25,058 bases of DNA from JBBIOI01 sp037443425 (GTDB lineage: Bacteria > Desulfobacterota > BSN033 > UBA1163): the NCBI GenBank assembly GCA_037443425.1, contig JBBIOI010000045.1, forward strand, positions 1 to 25,058, read 5' to 3'. The position numbers and the translations under genes were made by a program. How positions within the stretch are numbered: the stretch's first letter is position 1; every line of letters begins with the position of its first letter. The notes under the pieces are model-generated. The model was not told the DNA's origin and searched no databases. It saw only the letters and a program-made list of their open reading frames with translations. Shown in pieces: positions 6,903 to 14,486 of the stretch.

Positions 6903-9614
6903 ATGAAAAGGTATCTAATTGAAACACTACTTCCATTGAAAGAGCTTTCCGCTGAGGCAAAGCGTGAAAAGGCAATTCGCCATGGCCATATCTCCACACT
7001 ACATGTCTGGTGGGCAAGGCGCCCCCTTGTTGTTTCGAGGGCGGCTGTTTTTGGTGCCCTTGTTCCAGATGATGAAGAGGTAACTCAGAAATTCATTGCA
7101 AATCTATGTAAATGGGAAGTTCATGATGGTAGCCGTGAAGGAAGTTATCTTCTCGAACAGGCAAGGGCACTTATCAGGAAGCGATTTTTAGATTCTCCTC
7201 CAAATGTTCTTGACTCTTTTGCTGGAGGTGGTTCGATTCCTCTTGAAGCACTGCGCCTTGGCTGCGAATCCCATGCCCTCGAATACAATCCTGTAGCTTA
7301 TGTGATTCTTAAGGCAACACTTGAATATCCTCAGAAATATGGAAAGCGATTAGTTGAAGAAGTCAGGCGATGGGGGGTGTGGGTTTTAGAACGAGCGAGG
7401 TATGAGCTTGCTCAATTTTATCCAGCTAAAGATGGGAAAACCCCCATTGCCTATATATGGAGCCGAACGATAAGCTGTCAGAATCCTTCGTGTGGTGCTG
7501 AAATTCCACTTTTCCGGCAGTTCTGGCTCGCAAGAAAAGCAAATAAGAAGGTAGCACTAAAGCCTGTCGTTAATAGAATAGAAAAGAAAGTTGAATTTGA
7601 AATTGTAGAGGGAAAATCGATTGACTTCGATCCATCGGAAGGAACAGTGCGTAGGGGGATAGCTACCTGCCTTGTATGTGGAGGGACGGCAAATGACAGA
7701 TATGTCAAGGCAGAGGCTCAGGCAGGGAGGATGGGACAAAGACTCATTGCAGTGGTTGAGACATCGGGTAAAGGTAAAGGAAGAGATTATCGTCTTTCCA
7801 CAGAAGAAGACCTTTTGGCTTTTCAAAAGGCATCTGATGCCCTTGAGCAAATGAAGCAAACTCCATCTCCCTGGGCATTTGGACTACCCTGGGTGCCAGA
7901 GGAGATAATTAAACCATCTATTGGGAACAATTTTACTGTTTCTGGGAATTATCCTTGGGGTATTAGAAGTTGGGGCAACCTCTTCAATCCACGTCAACTC
8001 CTGGCACTTTGCACCTTCGGCAAATGGGTGCGAGAAGCATATCAAGAAATTTTAAAAGAAACCAACGATTCTGAATTTGCTAAGGCAGTATTAACGTATT
8101 TGGGTTTTTGCGCAGATTTTATAGCAAATAGAGGATCAATACTTTGTTTCTGGGATTCTCAAAAGGAATTATTTTACCAGACCTTTGCAACTCATGCTCT
8201 AAAGATGGCTTGGGATTATGCTGAGTCTAATGTTTTAAGTGGCTCTATTGGTAGTTGGGGAAATGCAATTAGGTGGATTTTTGATTTTCTTCAACGTGAA
8301 TCAAGAATTGGTTTTGGTAAACCTCTTTATGGCTCTGCTGTTTCTTTGCCAATAGGAAACAATTTTTTTGACGCAGTTATTATCGATCCTCCTTATGCTG
8401 ATAATGTGCCTTATGCTGATCTTTCGGATTTCTTCTATGTGTGGCTTCGTCGAACAATAGGCGATCTTTACCCGGAAGCATTCTCGACTGATCTCACTCC
8501 CAAGGATGAAGAAGCCGTTGTCAATCCTGCCCGCTGGGGAGGAGGTAAGAAGGGCGAAAAGATTGGCCAGGCTCACTATGAACGTCTGATGAGGGAATCA
8601 TTTTCTGAAATTCATCGTGTGCTTAAACCAGAAGGAATTTCAGTTGTTATGTTTACCCATCGCTCAACCTCTGCCTGGGAGCGGCTCATTCAGAGCCTTC
8701 TTGACGCAGGTCTTTACCCAACAGCTTCTTTCCCTGTCCATACTGAGATGGAAGCATCGACTCATCAGAGGGGAAAAGGAGCGGTTCAGAGCACAATCCT
8801 TATGGCTTGCCGACCGCGGCCAAAAGAATCACGAACAGGCTGGTATCATCAGATTAGAAGTGAACTGGCTCAGGTTGTCCGAGAAAGGCTCTCAGAATTC
8901 TGGGAGGCTGGCATACGTGGAGCGGACTTTTTCATTTCTGCCATCGGCCCTGCCATTGGAGTATTCGGAAGGTATGAGAAAGTACTTCGCCCGGATGGAA
9001 AAGAGGTTGAGGTAAGCGAACTTCTGGACGAAGTCCGCACCCTTGTATCTGAATATGCCCTCGAAAGATTGGGCAAAGGACTTGGATTTGTGGATGCACC
9101 TTCAAGATTCTATATCCTTTATCGGTGGGCATACGGGATTGAAATCCTGGAATTTGATGAAGCGAATAAACTTTCAAAATCACAGGGAGTTGAGCTCGAT
9201 GCACTTACAAACAGTTATCGGCTTGCAAATAGAAAGGGAGATAAAATCTCTGTGCCTATCTTCCTGGACCGATTGCGTGAAGAACAAAATATCCGTCCTC
9301 TACGAAAGGCAGTTGAGGATGGTAAAATTCAGGTATTACCATTCATTGACCTGCTTCATCTGATTCTCTTTTTCTGGAAGCGAGGTGAAACAGATGGATT
9401 AACGCAGATTTTAGCACTAGCTGGTCTTCAGGACAAAGATCATACCTTCTGGCGTATGGCGCAGTCACTTCATGATGTTGAGCGAGAATGGCAAAACAGC
9501 GGGCTCTCCGAAGAGATTACAGCATTAGCCCAATTACTGCCTGCCAGTGAAAGCCTGACCAGGCGTGCCCTGCGTGTTGCTGAAGAAGGTAGACAACTGA
9601 AATTCGAGTTTTAA
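6903..9614 (+). CDS. DUF1156 Zn-ribbon adenine-specific DNA methyltransferase
   Basis: A 903-residue SAM-dependent DNA methyltransferase of the COG1743 type. The N-terminal DUF1156 block has the family start (KRYLIETLLPLKELSAEAKREKA) and WWARRPL. Motif I is D104-SFAGGGSIPLE, and the catalytic motif IV is DPPY (495-498), which indicates amino (N6-adenine) methylation. A zinc ribbon is formed by C192, C197, C256 and C259. ATG 6903 is chosen because GGAAG (6890-6894) precedes it by 8 nt and the family begins here. ATG 6888 is in frame and would overlap the helicase gene, with no clear ribosome-binding site. Codons 380-499 are distinctly AT-rich compared with both flanks. In DISARM the equivalent enzyme (DrmMI) marks self DNA; here the partner is the DUF499 ATPase. 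The target sequence cannot be predicted. Confidence 0.92.
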   Translation: MKRYLIETLLPLKELSAEAKREKAIRHGHISTLHVWWARRPLVVSRAAVFGALVPDDEEVTQKFIANLCKWEVHDGSREGSYLLEQARALIRKRFLDSPPNVLDSFAGGGSIPLEALRLGCESHALEYNPVAYVILKATLEYPQKYGKRLVEEVRRWGVWVLERARYELAQFYPAKDGKTPIAYIWSRTISCQNPSCGAEIPLFRQFWLARKANKKVALKPVVNRIEKKVEFEIVEGKSIDFDPSEGTVRRGIATCLVCGGTANDRYVKAEAQAGRMGQRLIAVVETSGKGKGRDYRLSTEEDLLAFQKASDALEQMKQTPSPWAFGLPWVPEEIIKPSIGNNFTVSGNYPWGIRSWGNLFNPRQLLALCTFGKWVREAYQEILKETNDSEFAKAVLTYLGFCADFIANRGSILCFWDSQKELFYQTFATHALKMAWDYAESNVLSGSIGSWGNAIRWIFDFLQRESRIGFGKPLYGSAVSLPIGNNFFDAVIIDPPYADNVPYADLSDFFYVWLRRTIGDLYPEAFSTDLTPKDEEAVVNPARWGGGKKGEKIGQAHYERLMRESFSEIHRVLKPEGISVVMFTHRSTSAWERLIQSLLDAGLYPTASFPVHTEMEASTHQRGKGAVQSTILMACRPRPKESRTGWYHQIRSELAQVVRERLSEFWEAGIRGADFFISAIGPAIGVFGRYEKVLRPDGKEVEVSELLDEVRTLVSEYALERLGKGLGFVDAPSRFYILYRWAYGIEILEFDEANKLSKSQGVELDALTNSYRLANRKGDKISVPIFLDRLREEQNIRPLRKAVEDGKIQVLPFIDLLHLILFFWKRGETDGLTQILALAGLQDKDHTFWRMAQSLHDVEREWQNSGLSEEITALAQLLPASESLTRRALRVAEEGRQLKFEF

Positions 9615-9691
9615 TTTCATCCTAAAATGAGCGATTTTATTATAAAAAGATTTTATTTTATCCCTCATAATATAGAAAAGGAGAATTAGCT

Positions 9692-12328
9692 ATGCCAGGC
9701 AAAACAATTAAGCGGGTCTGGGAGCTATGCGAACCCCATCCAGATGTATTTGCCCGGGATATCGACCCTTCTCTTTTTGCTGTAAGTCTGTATCAGGTCG
9801 AGCAGGGAATTGCAGACAGGGATTACACGGACCCTGAACGCTATTTCAGAAAAACTTTTATAACACGAAGCCTCTCCCATCTCCTTGAAGGGGCATTAGG
9901 CAGACTACGTGGAAAAAGCGGCAGGGGAGCACCAATTCTTAGACTGGAGACACCTTTCGGAGGCGGTAAAACCCATACTATGGTAGCTTTCCACCACCTG
10001 GCAAAACATCCTGAAGAGGCTACTGAGTCGGAGGCTATCCGTCAAATCCTCGAAAATCTAAATATCCGAAATTTTCCAAAAATAAGTATAGCCATTCTTG
10101 ATGGCCGTGGCCTCGATGCAAAAAACGGAAGAGAGGTGGATGGACTGAAAATCTTAACATTGTGGGGAGAATTGGCATATCGCCTCAAAGGGAAATCAGG
10201 GTATGAAGCCTTCCGGGCTTCTGATGAGGTTAGAACCACCCCTGGTTCTGAGAAACTCACCTCGTTGCTTCAGGATTCGCAACCGGTCATCATTCTAATA
10301 GACGAACTACTGGACTATCTTGTGAAGGCAAAGGCTATCAAAGTCGGGGGAAGCAATCTGATGGAACAAACCGGAGTCTTCCTTCAGGATTTAACTGCCG
10401 CTGTGAGCGTAATACCGCAGGCTGTAATGCTCGTTGCACTTCCTGCCTCATCATTTGAAGTTCCAGAAGCAGATCAAGAAGCTTCTGAGCGACTCTTCCA
10501 GTATGCTAAGAAAGTCCTCGGTCGTATGGAATTGATTGAAACGCCTGTTTCGCAGGATGAGGTTTTTGGAGTCTTAAGACGCCGCCTATTTAGCAACTGG
10601 GGGGATGAAAAGGAGATTAAAAAGATTGTAAGTGCCATTAGCGATTATTATAACGCTTATGCCCGGTTCTTTCCTGATCGACTGAGGACACCAGATTATC
10701 GGGAAAGGATGATAAAATCCTATCCTTTTCATCCCGAACTGGTTGATCTTCTATATGAGCGCTGGGGACCTCATCCACAGTTTCAGCGAACCCGTGGGGC
10801 TTTAAGGCTATTAGCTCTCGTAATTAGACGAATCTGGAATCAGCGTCCCGGTTCTGCCTTCTTCATTCAACCCCATCACGTAGACCTTTCTGACAGGCAT
10901 ATCCGCGCAGAAGCTGTGAAACTCGTTGATAGCGGTTTTGATGCCATTGTTACCGGCGATATCCTTGGACGGGCTATGGAGATTGATAAAAGCTTAGGTG
11001 GAGAATATCGCCGTGAGGAGCTGGCAAAGGGTACTGCCACATGTGCCTTTCTTTACAGCATCTCTGCCGCTACACGCGATGCAGGTGCCAATGAAGAAGA
11101 GCTTCGAACTGCACTTCTTCGGCCGGATATTAATCCAGCTCAGGTCTCAGAGGTGCTCGGGCAATTGCGCGAACGACTCTGGTTTCTCGTTTGTCGGGAT
11201 AAGAGGTATCGATTTCAGGCCAGACCCAATCTTAACAAAATAATCTTGGACTATGAATCAGGGTTAAGTGAGGAAGAGGTTGATAAGTCACTAAACAGCC
11301 AGATCGAAATTATATCGGGAAAAGGAAAAACGATATTTTCTGTTTATGTAGCACCTGTGGATACCCGTGCAGTGCCTGACCGCCCAGAGCCCACACTGGT
11401 GATTTTACCCCTTGAATTGGGTGAGCAAAAAGAGGATGAAAAATGGATTTCAGAGATATCCCGTTACGCAGGCGAATCTTACCGAATTAATAGGAATATG
11501 TTAGTCTTTGCGGCACCTGACAGAGGGGTTCTTCCCCAATTGAAGGCAAGGATGCGCAGAGTCCTGGCACTTGAATCCATTCGTCGGTCTTCATCCTTTA
11601 GAGAGATGGAGCGGGATGACCGAGAGCAGGTGGAGGAGCATTTGAAAGATGCAACGACCGGGTTACAAGCATTGCTCCTATCGACTTATAATCATATTTA
11701 TCGTCCTTCAATAGAAGGTATAGAAGAAGTTCGATCAAGACTCACCCAGGAACAGATTAAGGCTAAGAGCATAGCCGAAACAGTGAAGGCTATACTTGAT
11801 AAAGACGGAATCCTCCTTGAGAAAATAAGCCCTGAGTATCTTTCAGAAGTTATGAGAAAAGGTCAAGAAATTCCGTTAGAAAAGCTTACCTCTGCTTTTC
11901 TTAGCACACCCGGACAACCAATTTTAGTCAATCCAAAGGAGGCTATTTCACAAGCAACTATCGAAGGTGTTAAAAGGGGAGATTTTGGTATTCAGGTTGG
12001 TGAAAAAACCTATTTTAGGGAGGAGCCTCCGTTACAGATAGTCAGAGAAAGTCAGGCTATAATTATCCCCGGGCAAAAGGCTGAGAGCCTGAAAAAGGAA
12101 ATACCTCTTAAAGAGGTGGAAAGAGAGCCAAAGGCTCTTACCCTCAATGTGCTCACAAGTTCTACCATGTTATATCCCATAATGAAACTCTCTGAGATTT
12201 TGAAAGATACTCAGGTTCAAGTTAATTTTGGTATTAAGGATAAAACAGGGGCTCTTGCTAAAAAGAAATCCGAAATAGAAAAACTCCTCAAAGACTATGG
12301 CGTCACCTTCGAATGGAAGGAAGAGTAA
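9692..12328 (+). CDS. DUF499 AAA-type ATPase (third core gene of the defence trio)
   Basis: An 878-residue ATPase of the DUF499/COG1483 family. The P-loop is ETPFGGGKTHT (K93), Walker B is IILIDELLDYL (D204, E205), and a conserved family block SYPFHPELVD lies around residue 343-352, followed by RTRGALRLLALV. The C-terminal half is mixed helical and beta and probably carries winged-helix or partner-binding parts. ATG 9692 has AGGAG 9 nt upstream. The gap to the methyltransferase is 77 nt with no terminator visible. DUF499 genes recur beside DUF1156 methyltransferases and helicases in defence islands, which PADLOC groups as a helicase-methylase-ATPase (Hma) type, a name I give from memory. The biochemical role of DUF499 is not established to my knowledge; DNA loading or translocation is a guess. 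Confidence 0.9.
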   Translation: MPGKTIKRVWELCEPHPDVFARDIDPSLFAVSLYQVEQGIADRDYTDPERYFRKTFITRSLSHLLEGALGRLRGKSGRGAPILRLETPFGGGKTHTMVAFHHLAKHPEEATESEAIRQILENLNIRNFPKISIAILDGRGLDAKNGREVDGLKILTLWGELAYRLKGKSGYEAFRASDEVRTTPGSEKLTSLLQDSQPVIILIDELLDYLVKAKAIKVGGSNLMEQTGVFLQDLTAAVSVIPQAVMLVALPASSFEVPEADQEASERLFQYAKKVLGRMELIETPVSQDEVFGVLRRRLFSNWGDEKEIKKIVSAISDYYNAYARFFPDRLRTPDYRERMIKSYPFHPELVDLLYERWGPHPQFQRTRGALRLLALVIRRIWNQRPGSAFFIQPHHVDLSDRHIRAEAVKLVDSGFDAIVTGDILGRAMEIDKSLGGEYRREELAKGTATCAFLYSISAATRDAGANEEELRTALLRPDINPAQVSEVLGQLRERLWFLVCRDKRYRFQARPNLNKIILDYESGLSEEEVDKSLNSQIEIISGKGKTIFSVYVAPVDTRAVPDRPEPTLVILPLELGEQKEDEKWISEISRYAGESYRINRNMLVFAAPDRGVLPQLKARMRRVLALESIRRSSSFREMERDDREQVEEHLKDATTGLQALLLSTYNHIYRPSIEGIEEVRSRLTQEQIKAKSIAETVKAILDKDGILLEKISPEYLSEVMRKGQEIPLEKLTSAFLSTPGQPILVNPKEAISQATIEGVKRGDFGIQVGEKTYFREEPPLQIVRESQAIIIPGQKAESLKKEIPLKEVEREPKALTLNVLTSSTMLYPIMKLSEILKDTQVQVNFGIKDKTGALAKKKSEIEKLLKDYGVTFEWKEE

Positions 12329-12414
12329 GAGACGGATATTTATAAAGTATAAGTGATGTTGTTTAAAGAATTAGCAATACTTACATGCTTATCTTATAAT
12401 GATGGAGGTATAAA

Positions 12415-13161
12415 GTGGGAAGAAAATATAGTAATCCGCCAATTGAAGAAGCATTGTGTGAATTTCAGTTCGTTCCCAGTCAGCCATGGGATATAACTAT
12501 TCCTGGACTTTTTTATGACATGATTAAAGAAGAATTTCCTGAAAAGCAGCAACAGATGGGGTTTGGATTAAGTTTCCAACCTAAAGAAGGAGGAATAGGA
12601 GAACATAAAATTGAATTGGCTCCGCCTCGAATGCAATTTTTCCGCACTAATAAATCAGCCTTAGTCCAGGTTGGTCCTAACTTGTTAACCATTAATCATC
12701 TAAGGCCTTATCCTTCATGGGAAAATTTTAAACCGCTTATTCTTGATAGTTTAATGAAATATCAAGAGATTACGAAACCAAAGGGACTTAAACGAATAGG
12801 GTTACGGTACATAAATAAGATTGAGTTTAACAAAGGTCCAATTGAATTAAGTGATTACTTTAATTATTACCCGTTTATCCCCCAAAAATTACCACAAATC
12901 CATAGTGCATTTAATGTTCGGATAGAAATTCCCTATGAAGGTGGACGCGACCATCTCCTTTTAGCTTTGGCTAGTATGGTTCCAGAAAAGCCAGATGTCC
13001 TTTCTTTATTACTTGATATTGATTATATAATGGCAAAATCAGAGGGCATTTCACTTAATGAAACTCAAGACTGGATTGAGAATGCACATACAGCTATTGA
13101 AAATGCTTTTGAAGCGTGCATTACTGACAAATGCAGAAACCTTTTTGGGGAGGTAAAATAA
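12415..13161 (+). CDS. TIGR04255 family protein
   Basis: A 248-residue protein matching the sporadically distributed TIGR04255 family. It has the N-terminal signature YSNPPIEEALCEFQF, a beta-rich middle (LVQVGPNLLTINHL, GLKRIGLRYINKIEF) and the C-terminal DIDYI...NAHTAIENAFEACIT segment ending near LFGE. The molecular function of the family is not known to me; it is often found in accessory and defence regions. The start is GTG 12415 with GGAGGT (12404-12409) 5 nt upstream. Its stop codon overlaps the next start (TAATG), which couples translation. The gene is more AT-rich than the trio upstream. It follows the ATPase by 86 nt with no terminator seen, so it probably belongs to the same transcript as an accessory gene. 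Confidence 0.85.
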   Translation: MGRKYSNPPIEEALCEFQFVPSQPWDITIPGLFYDMIKEEFPEKQQQMGFGLSFQPKEGGIGEHKIELAPPRMQFFRTNKSALVQVGPNLLTINHLRPYPSWENFKPLILDSLMKYQEITKPKGLKRIGLRYINKIEFNKGPIELSDYFNYYPFIPQKLPQIHSAFNVRIEIPYEGGRDHLLLALASMVPEKPDVLSLLLDIDYIMAKSEGISLNETQDWIENAHTAIENAFEACITDKCRNLFGEVK

Positions 13162-13655
13162 TGCAATTAATTCAAACAAAACAATATCATCTACCTTCTA
13201 CAGAGTATTACAAAAGGCCGCTTTTGATAGAAAATATCGACGAATATGGACAAAAGATCTCATTACCTATTGATGACCTTATTAGACAATTTGAGGAAGA
13301 ATATTCTTTAATTCTAAAAACTATAAAAGACATCGAATTGCTGGAAAATCTTTATACTTTTAGTAACTCAATTGATGTGAAAAGATTTATGTTGAAGAAT
13401 GAATGTCTTATTAACATTCTTTTTGAAGCTTATAAGCAAATTAAAAGGATTTTTAACCAAAATATAGTTGAGATTTGTTTAGAATATAACAGAGATCCAG
13501 AGGAAGATTTCGAGGGACTGTTTGTTATTGTAAAAACCAATTTATCACCTGAAGAATCTCTCAACCTTTTAGAAAGATTTGATGAGGAATGGTTTCTCGA
13601 TAATGTCAGCGAGGAAATTGGTTCAATTTTCACAGTTACAGTGAGGCCTGCATGA
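13161..13655 (+). CDS. Unrecognised protein between TIGR04255 and HEPN genes
   Basis: A 164-residue protein I cannot assign. ATG 13161 overlaps the preceding TAA by one base and has GGGGAGGT upstream; a longer reading from 13131 would start inside the TIGR04255 gene and is unlikely. A helical segment runs from about residue 32 to 100. It is followed by a short alpha/beta unit in which a strand (LFVIVKTNL) leads into an acidic helix (SPEESLNLLERFDEEWFLD) and a last strand (SIFTVTVRP). No signal peptide, membrane segment or catalytic motif is seen. Its last four bases overlap the HEPN gene start (ATGA). That position suggests it is the stoichiometric partner or antitoxin of the HEPN protein, which is inference from coupling alone. 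Confidence 0.75.
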   Translation: MQLIQTKQYHLPSTEYYKRPLLIENIDEYGQKISLPIDDLIRQFEEEYSLILKTIKDIELLENLYTFSNSIDVKRFMLKNECLINILFEAYKQIKRIFNQNIVEICLEYNRDPEEDFEGLFVIVKTNLSPEESLNLLERFDEEWFLDNVSEEIGSIFTVTVRPA

Positions 13656-14032
13656 ATTTCGACTGGAGTTTATATATTCAGCTGGCTGATGAGTTGATAA
13701 CTCATCAGAGAACCCCTGATCTACACGAGGCTTACCTGCGAACAGCAATAAGCAGATCTTATTATTGCGTTTTTTGCATTTCAAGAAATCTTCTTGTAAA
13801 AAGAGGAGTAACTATCCCAAAGGTGGATACACACAGGTTTGTAAGAGATAATTACTGGAAATCTCCAGATAGGATAGAAAAGAAAATAGGTAAAGATTTA
13901 CTTAATTTATGGCGAGAAAGAAAAGAGGCCGATTGTGAAGATGGAGCTAATGTGGATATTAATAGAGCAAAAACTGCACATCAACTGGCAATAAGAATTC
14001 TTGAAAAATTGAAAGCAATTGGAGCAACTTAA
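13652..14032 (+). CDS. HEPN domain protein (UPF0332-like)
   Basis: A 126-residue, all-helical protein with the UPF0332/HEPN pattern. It has TAISRSYYCVFCISRNLL (about residues 31-48) in place of the usual SRAYYAVFHAARxLL, and LWRERKEADCED (about 87-98) in place of the RxxRNKADY element. HEPN proteins are often RNases in toxin-antitoxin and abortive-infection systems, with an R-x4-6-H catalytic motif. I do not see a clear R-x4-6-H with a conserved setting, so it may be a non-catalytic or HI0074-like binding member. The start ATG overlaps the previous stop (ATGA). It is the last gene before the 14057-14206 inverted-repeat unit, which probably ends the operon. Family assignment is good; function as a toxin is uncertain. 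Confidence 0.8.
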   Translation: MNFDWSLYIQLADELITHQRTPDLHEAYLRTAISRSYYCVFCISRNLLVKRGVTIPKVDTHRFVRDNYWKSPDRIEKKIGKDLLNLWRERKEADCEDGANVDINRAKTAHQLAIRILEKLKAIGAT

Positions 14033-14056
14033 TGATAAAGCTTTAAATAGTTAATA

Positions 14057-14206
14057 AAAATAAACCAGACTTCTGAAAAAATCCTTAAAAGATTGGAAAG
14101 CTATGTTCAAAAATAGTTTTTTTATTTAGTCACTGCGACCCCCGAAGGGCGTGGCAATCTCGTAGGTTTCTAGCTTAGCTCGGTTTTTAGAGGTCTGGTT
14201 TATTTT
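14057..14206. repeat. 150-bp unit bounded by 14-bp inverted repeats; possible terminator split by a REP-like insertion
   Basis: AAAATAAACCAGAC (14057-14070) and GTCTGGTTTATTTT (14193-14206) are perfect inverted repeats, and after one mismatch the pairing continues into TCT/AGA. With A-rich outer left and T-rich outer right ends they would form an intrinsic terminator stem for the HEPN operon. The would-be loop is about 115 nt and contains the palindromic repeat 14129-14161. It can be read as a small MITE with terminal repeats or as a terminator whose loop received an insertion. Confidence 0.6.
14129..14161. repeat. REP-like short palindromic repeat, copy 2
   Basis: GTCACTGCGACCCCCGAAGG...GGCAATCTC. 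It has the same outer ends and orientation as copy 1 (2859-2886) and the left arm of copy 3. It lies in the interior of the 14057-14206 unit. Confidence 0.6.
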
Positions 14207-14209
14207 AAT

Positions 14210-14238
14210 TTGACAATAAATGTATTATATTGTATTGT
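14210..14238 (+). promoter_or_regulatory. Promoter of the RHH-HEAT-ParA operon
   Basis: -35 TTGACA (14210-14215, full consensus), a 17-nt spacer and -10 TATTGT (14233-14238, four of six). The start is predicted near 14245. The -35 begins four bases after the inverted-repeat unit ends, so the unit sets the upstream limit of the promoter. Confidence 0.65.
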
Positions 14239-14241
14239 ATT
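14221..14241 (+). promoter_or_regulatory. Three TGTATT repeats overlapping the -10: candidate operator
   Basis: TGTATT occurs at 14221, 14231 and 14236, so the first two are one helical turn apart and the last two half a turn. They overlap the spacer and -10. Short direct repeats at such spacing suit a ribbon-helix-helix repressor, and the first gene of the operon encodes one; the MerR-like domain of the ParA is an alternative binder. Confidence 0.4.
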
Positions 14242-14263
14242 TAAAACATAATTGGAGGATTAT

Positions 14264-14446
14264 TTGTCAAAGACAAAGGTTGCAAGAACAATCTATCTCA
14301 AAGGAGAGCAGTTAGAGGCTTTAAAGAAATTATCTGAAAAGACCAAAGTCCCTCAGTCTGTTTATGTAAGAGAAGCTTTAGATATGCTTCTTGAAAAATA
14401 TTCTGATCAGTTGAAATTTGACTTTGAAAATTACTCTAAAAGATAA
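14264..14446 (+). CDS. Small ribbon-helix-helix DNA-binding protein
   Basis: A 60-residue protein with the Arc/MetJ/CopG-type fold. A short basic strand (VARTIYLK, residues 5-12) is followed by helix A (GEQLEALKKLSEKT) and helix B (SVYVREALDMLLEKY). Such proteins bind DNA as dimers through the paired strands. GGAGG at 14254-14258 sits 5 nt before TTG 14264, which I take as the start; a TTG at 14252 overlaps that Shine-Dalgarno and is rejected. It is the first gene of the operon, directly behind the promoter with TGTATT repeats, which suggests autoregulation. Because small RHH proteins (ParG, omega) also serve as centromere-binding partners of ParA ATPases, a partition role is an alternative. 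Confidence 0.8.
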   Translation: MSKTKVARTIYLKGEQLEALKKLSEKTKVPQSVYVREALDMLLEKYSDQLKFDFENYSKR

Positions 14447-14486
14447 TTTCTTTAAAGTACTTTAATGACTTAAGGAAGAAACCATA

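Noticed and set aside
3553..12328. Assignment of the core genes as DISARM class 1.
   Set aside because: SNF2 helicase and DUF1156 methyltransferase fit DrmD and DrmMI, but there is no DrmA helicase, no DUF1998 DrmB and no phospholipase-D DrmC; a DUF499 ATPase is present instead.
12371..12400. TTAGCA-N18-TATAAT as a promoter for the TIGR04255 gene.
   Set aside because: The predicted transcript start (~12407) falls inside the GGAGGT ribosome-binding site at 12404-12409, and the -35 matches only four of six bases.
14057..14206. CRISPR or tRNA-like structure in the repeat-rich gap.
   Set aside because: There is one inverted pair and one palindrome, no series of equal repeats with spacers, and no cloverleaf with conserved T-loop bases.
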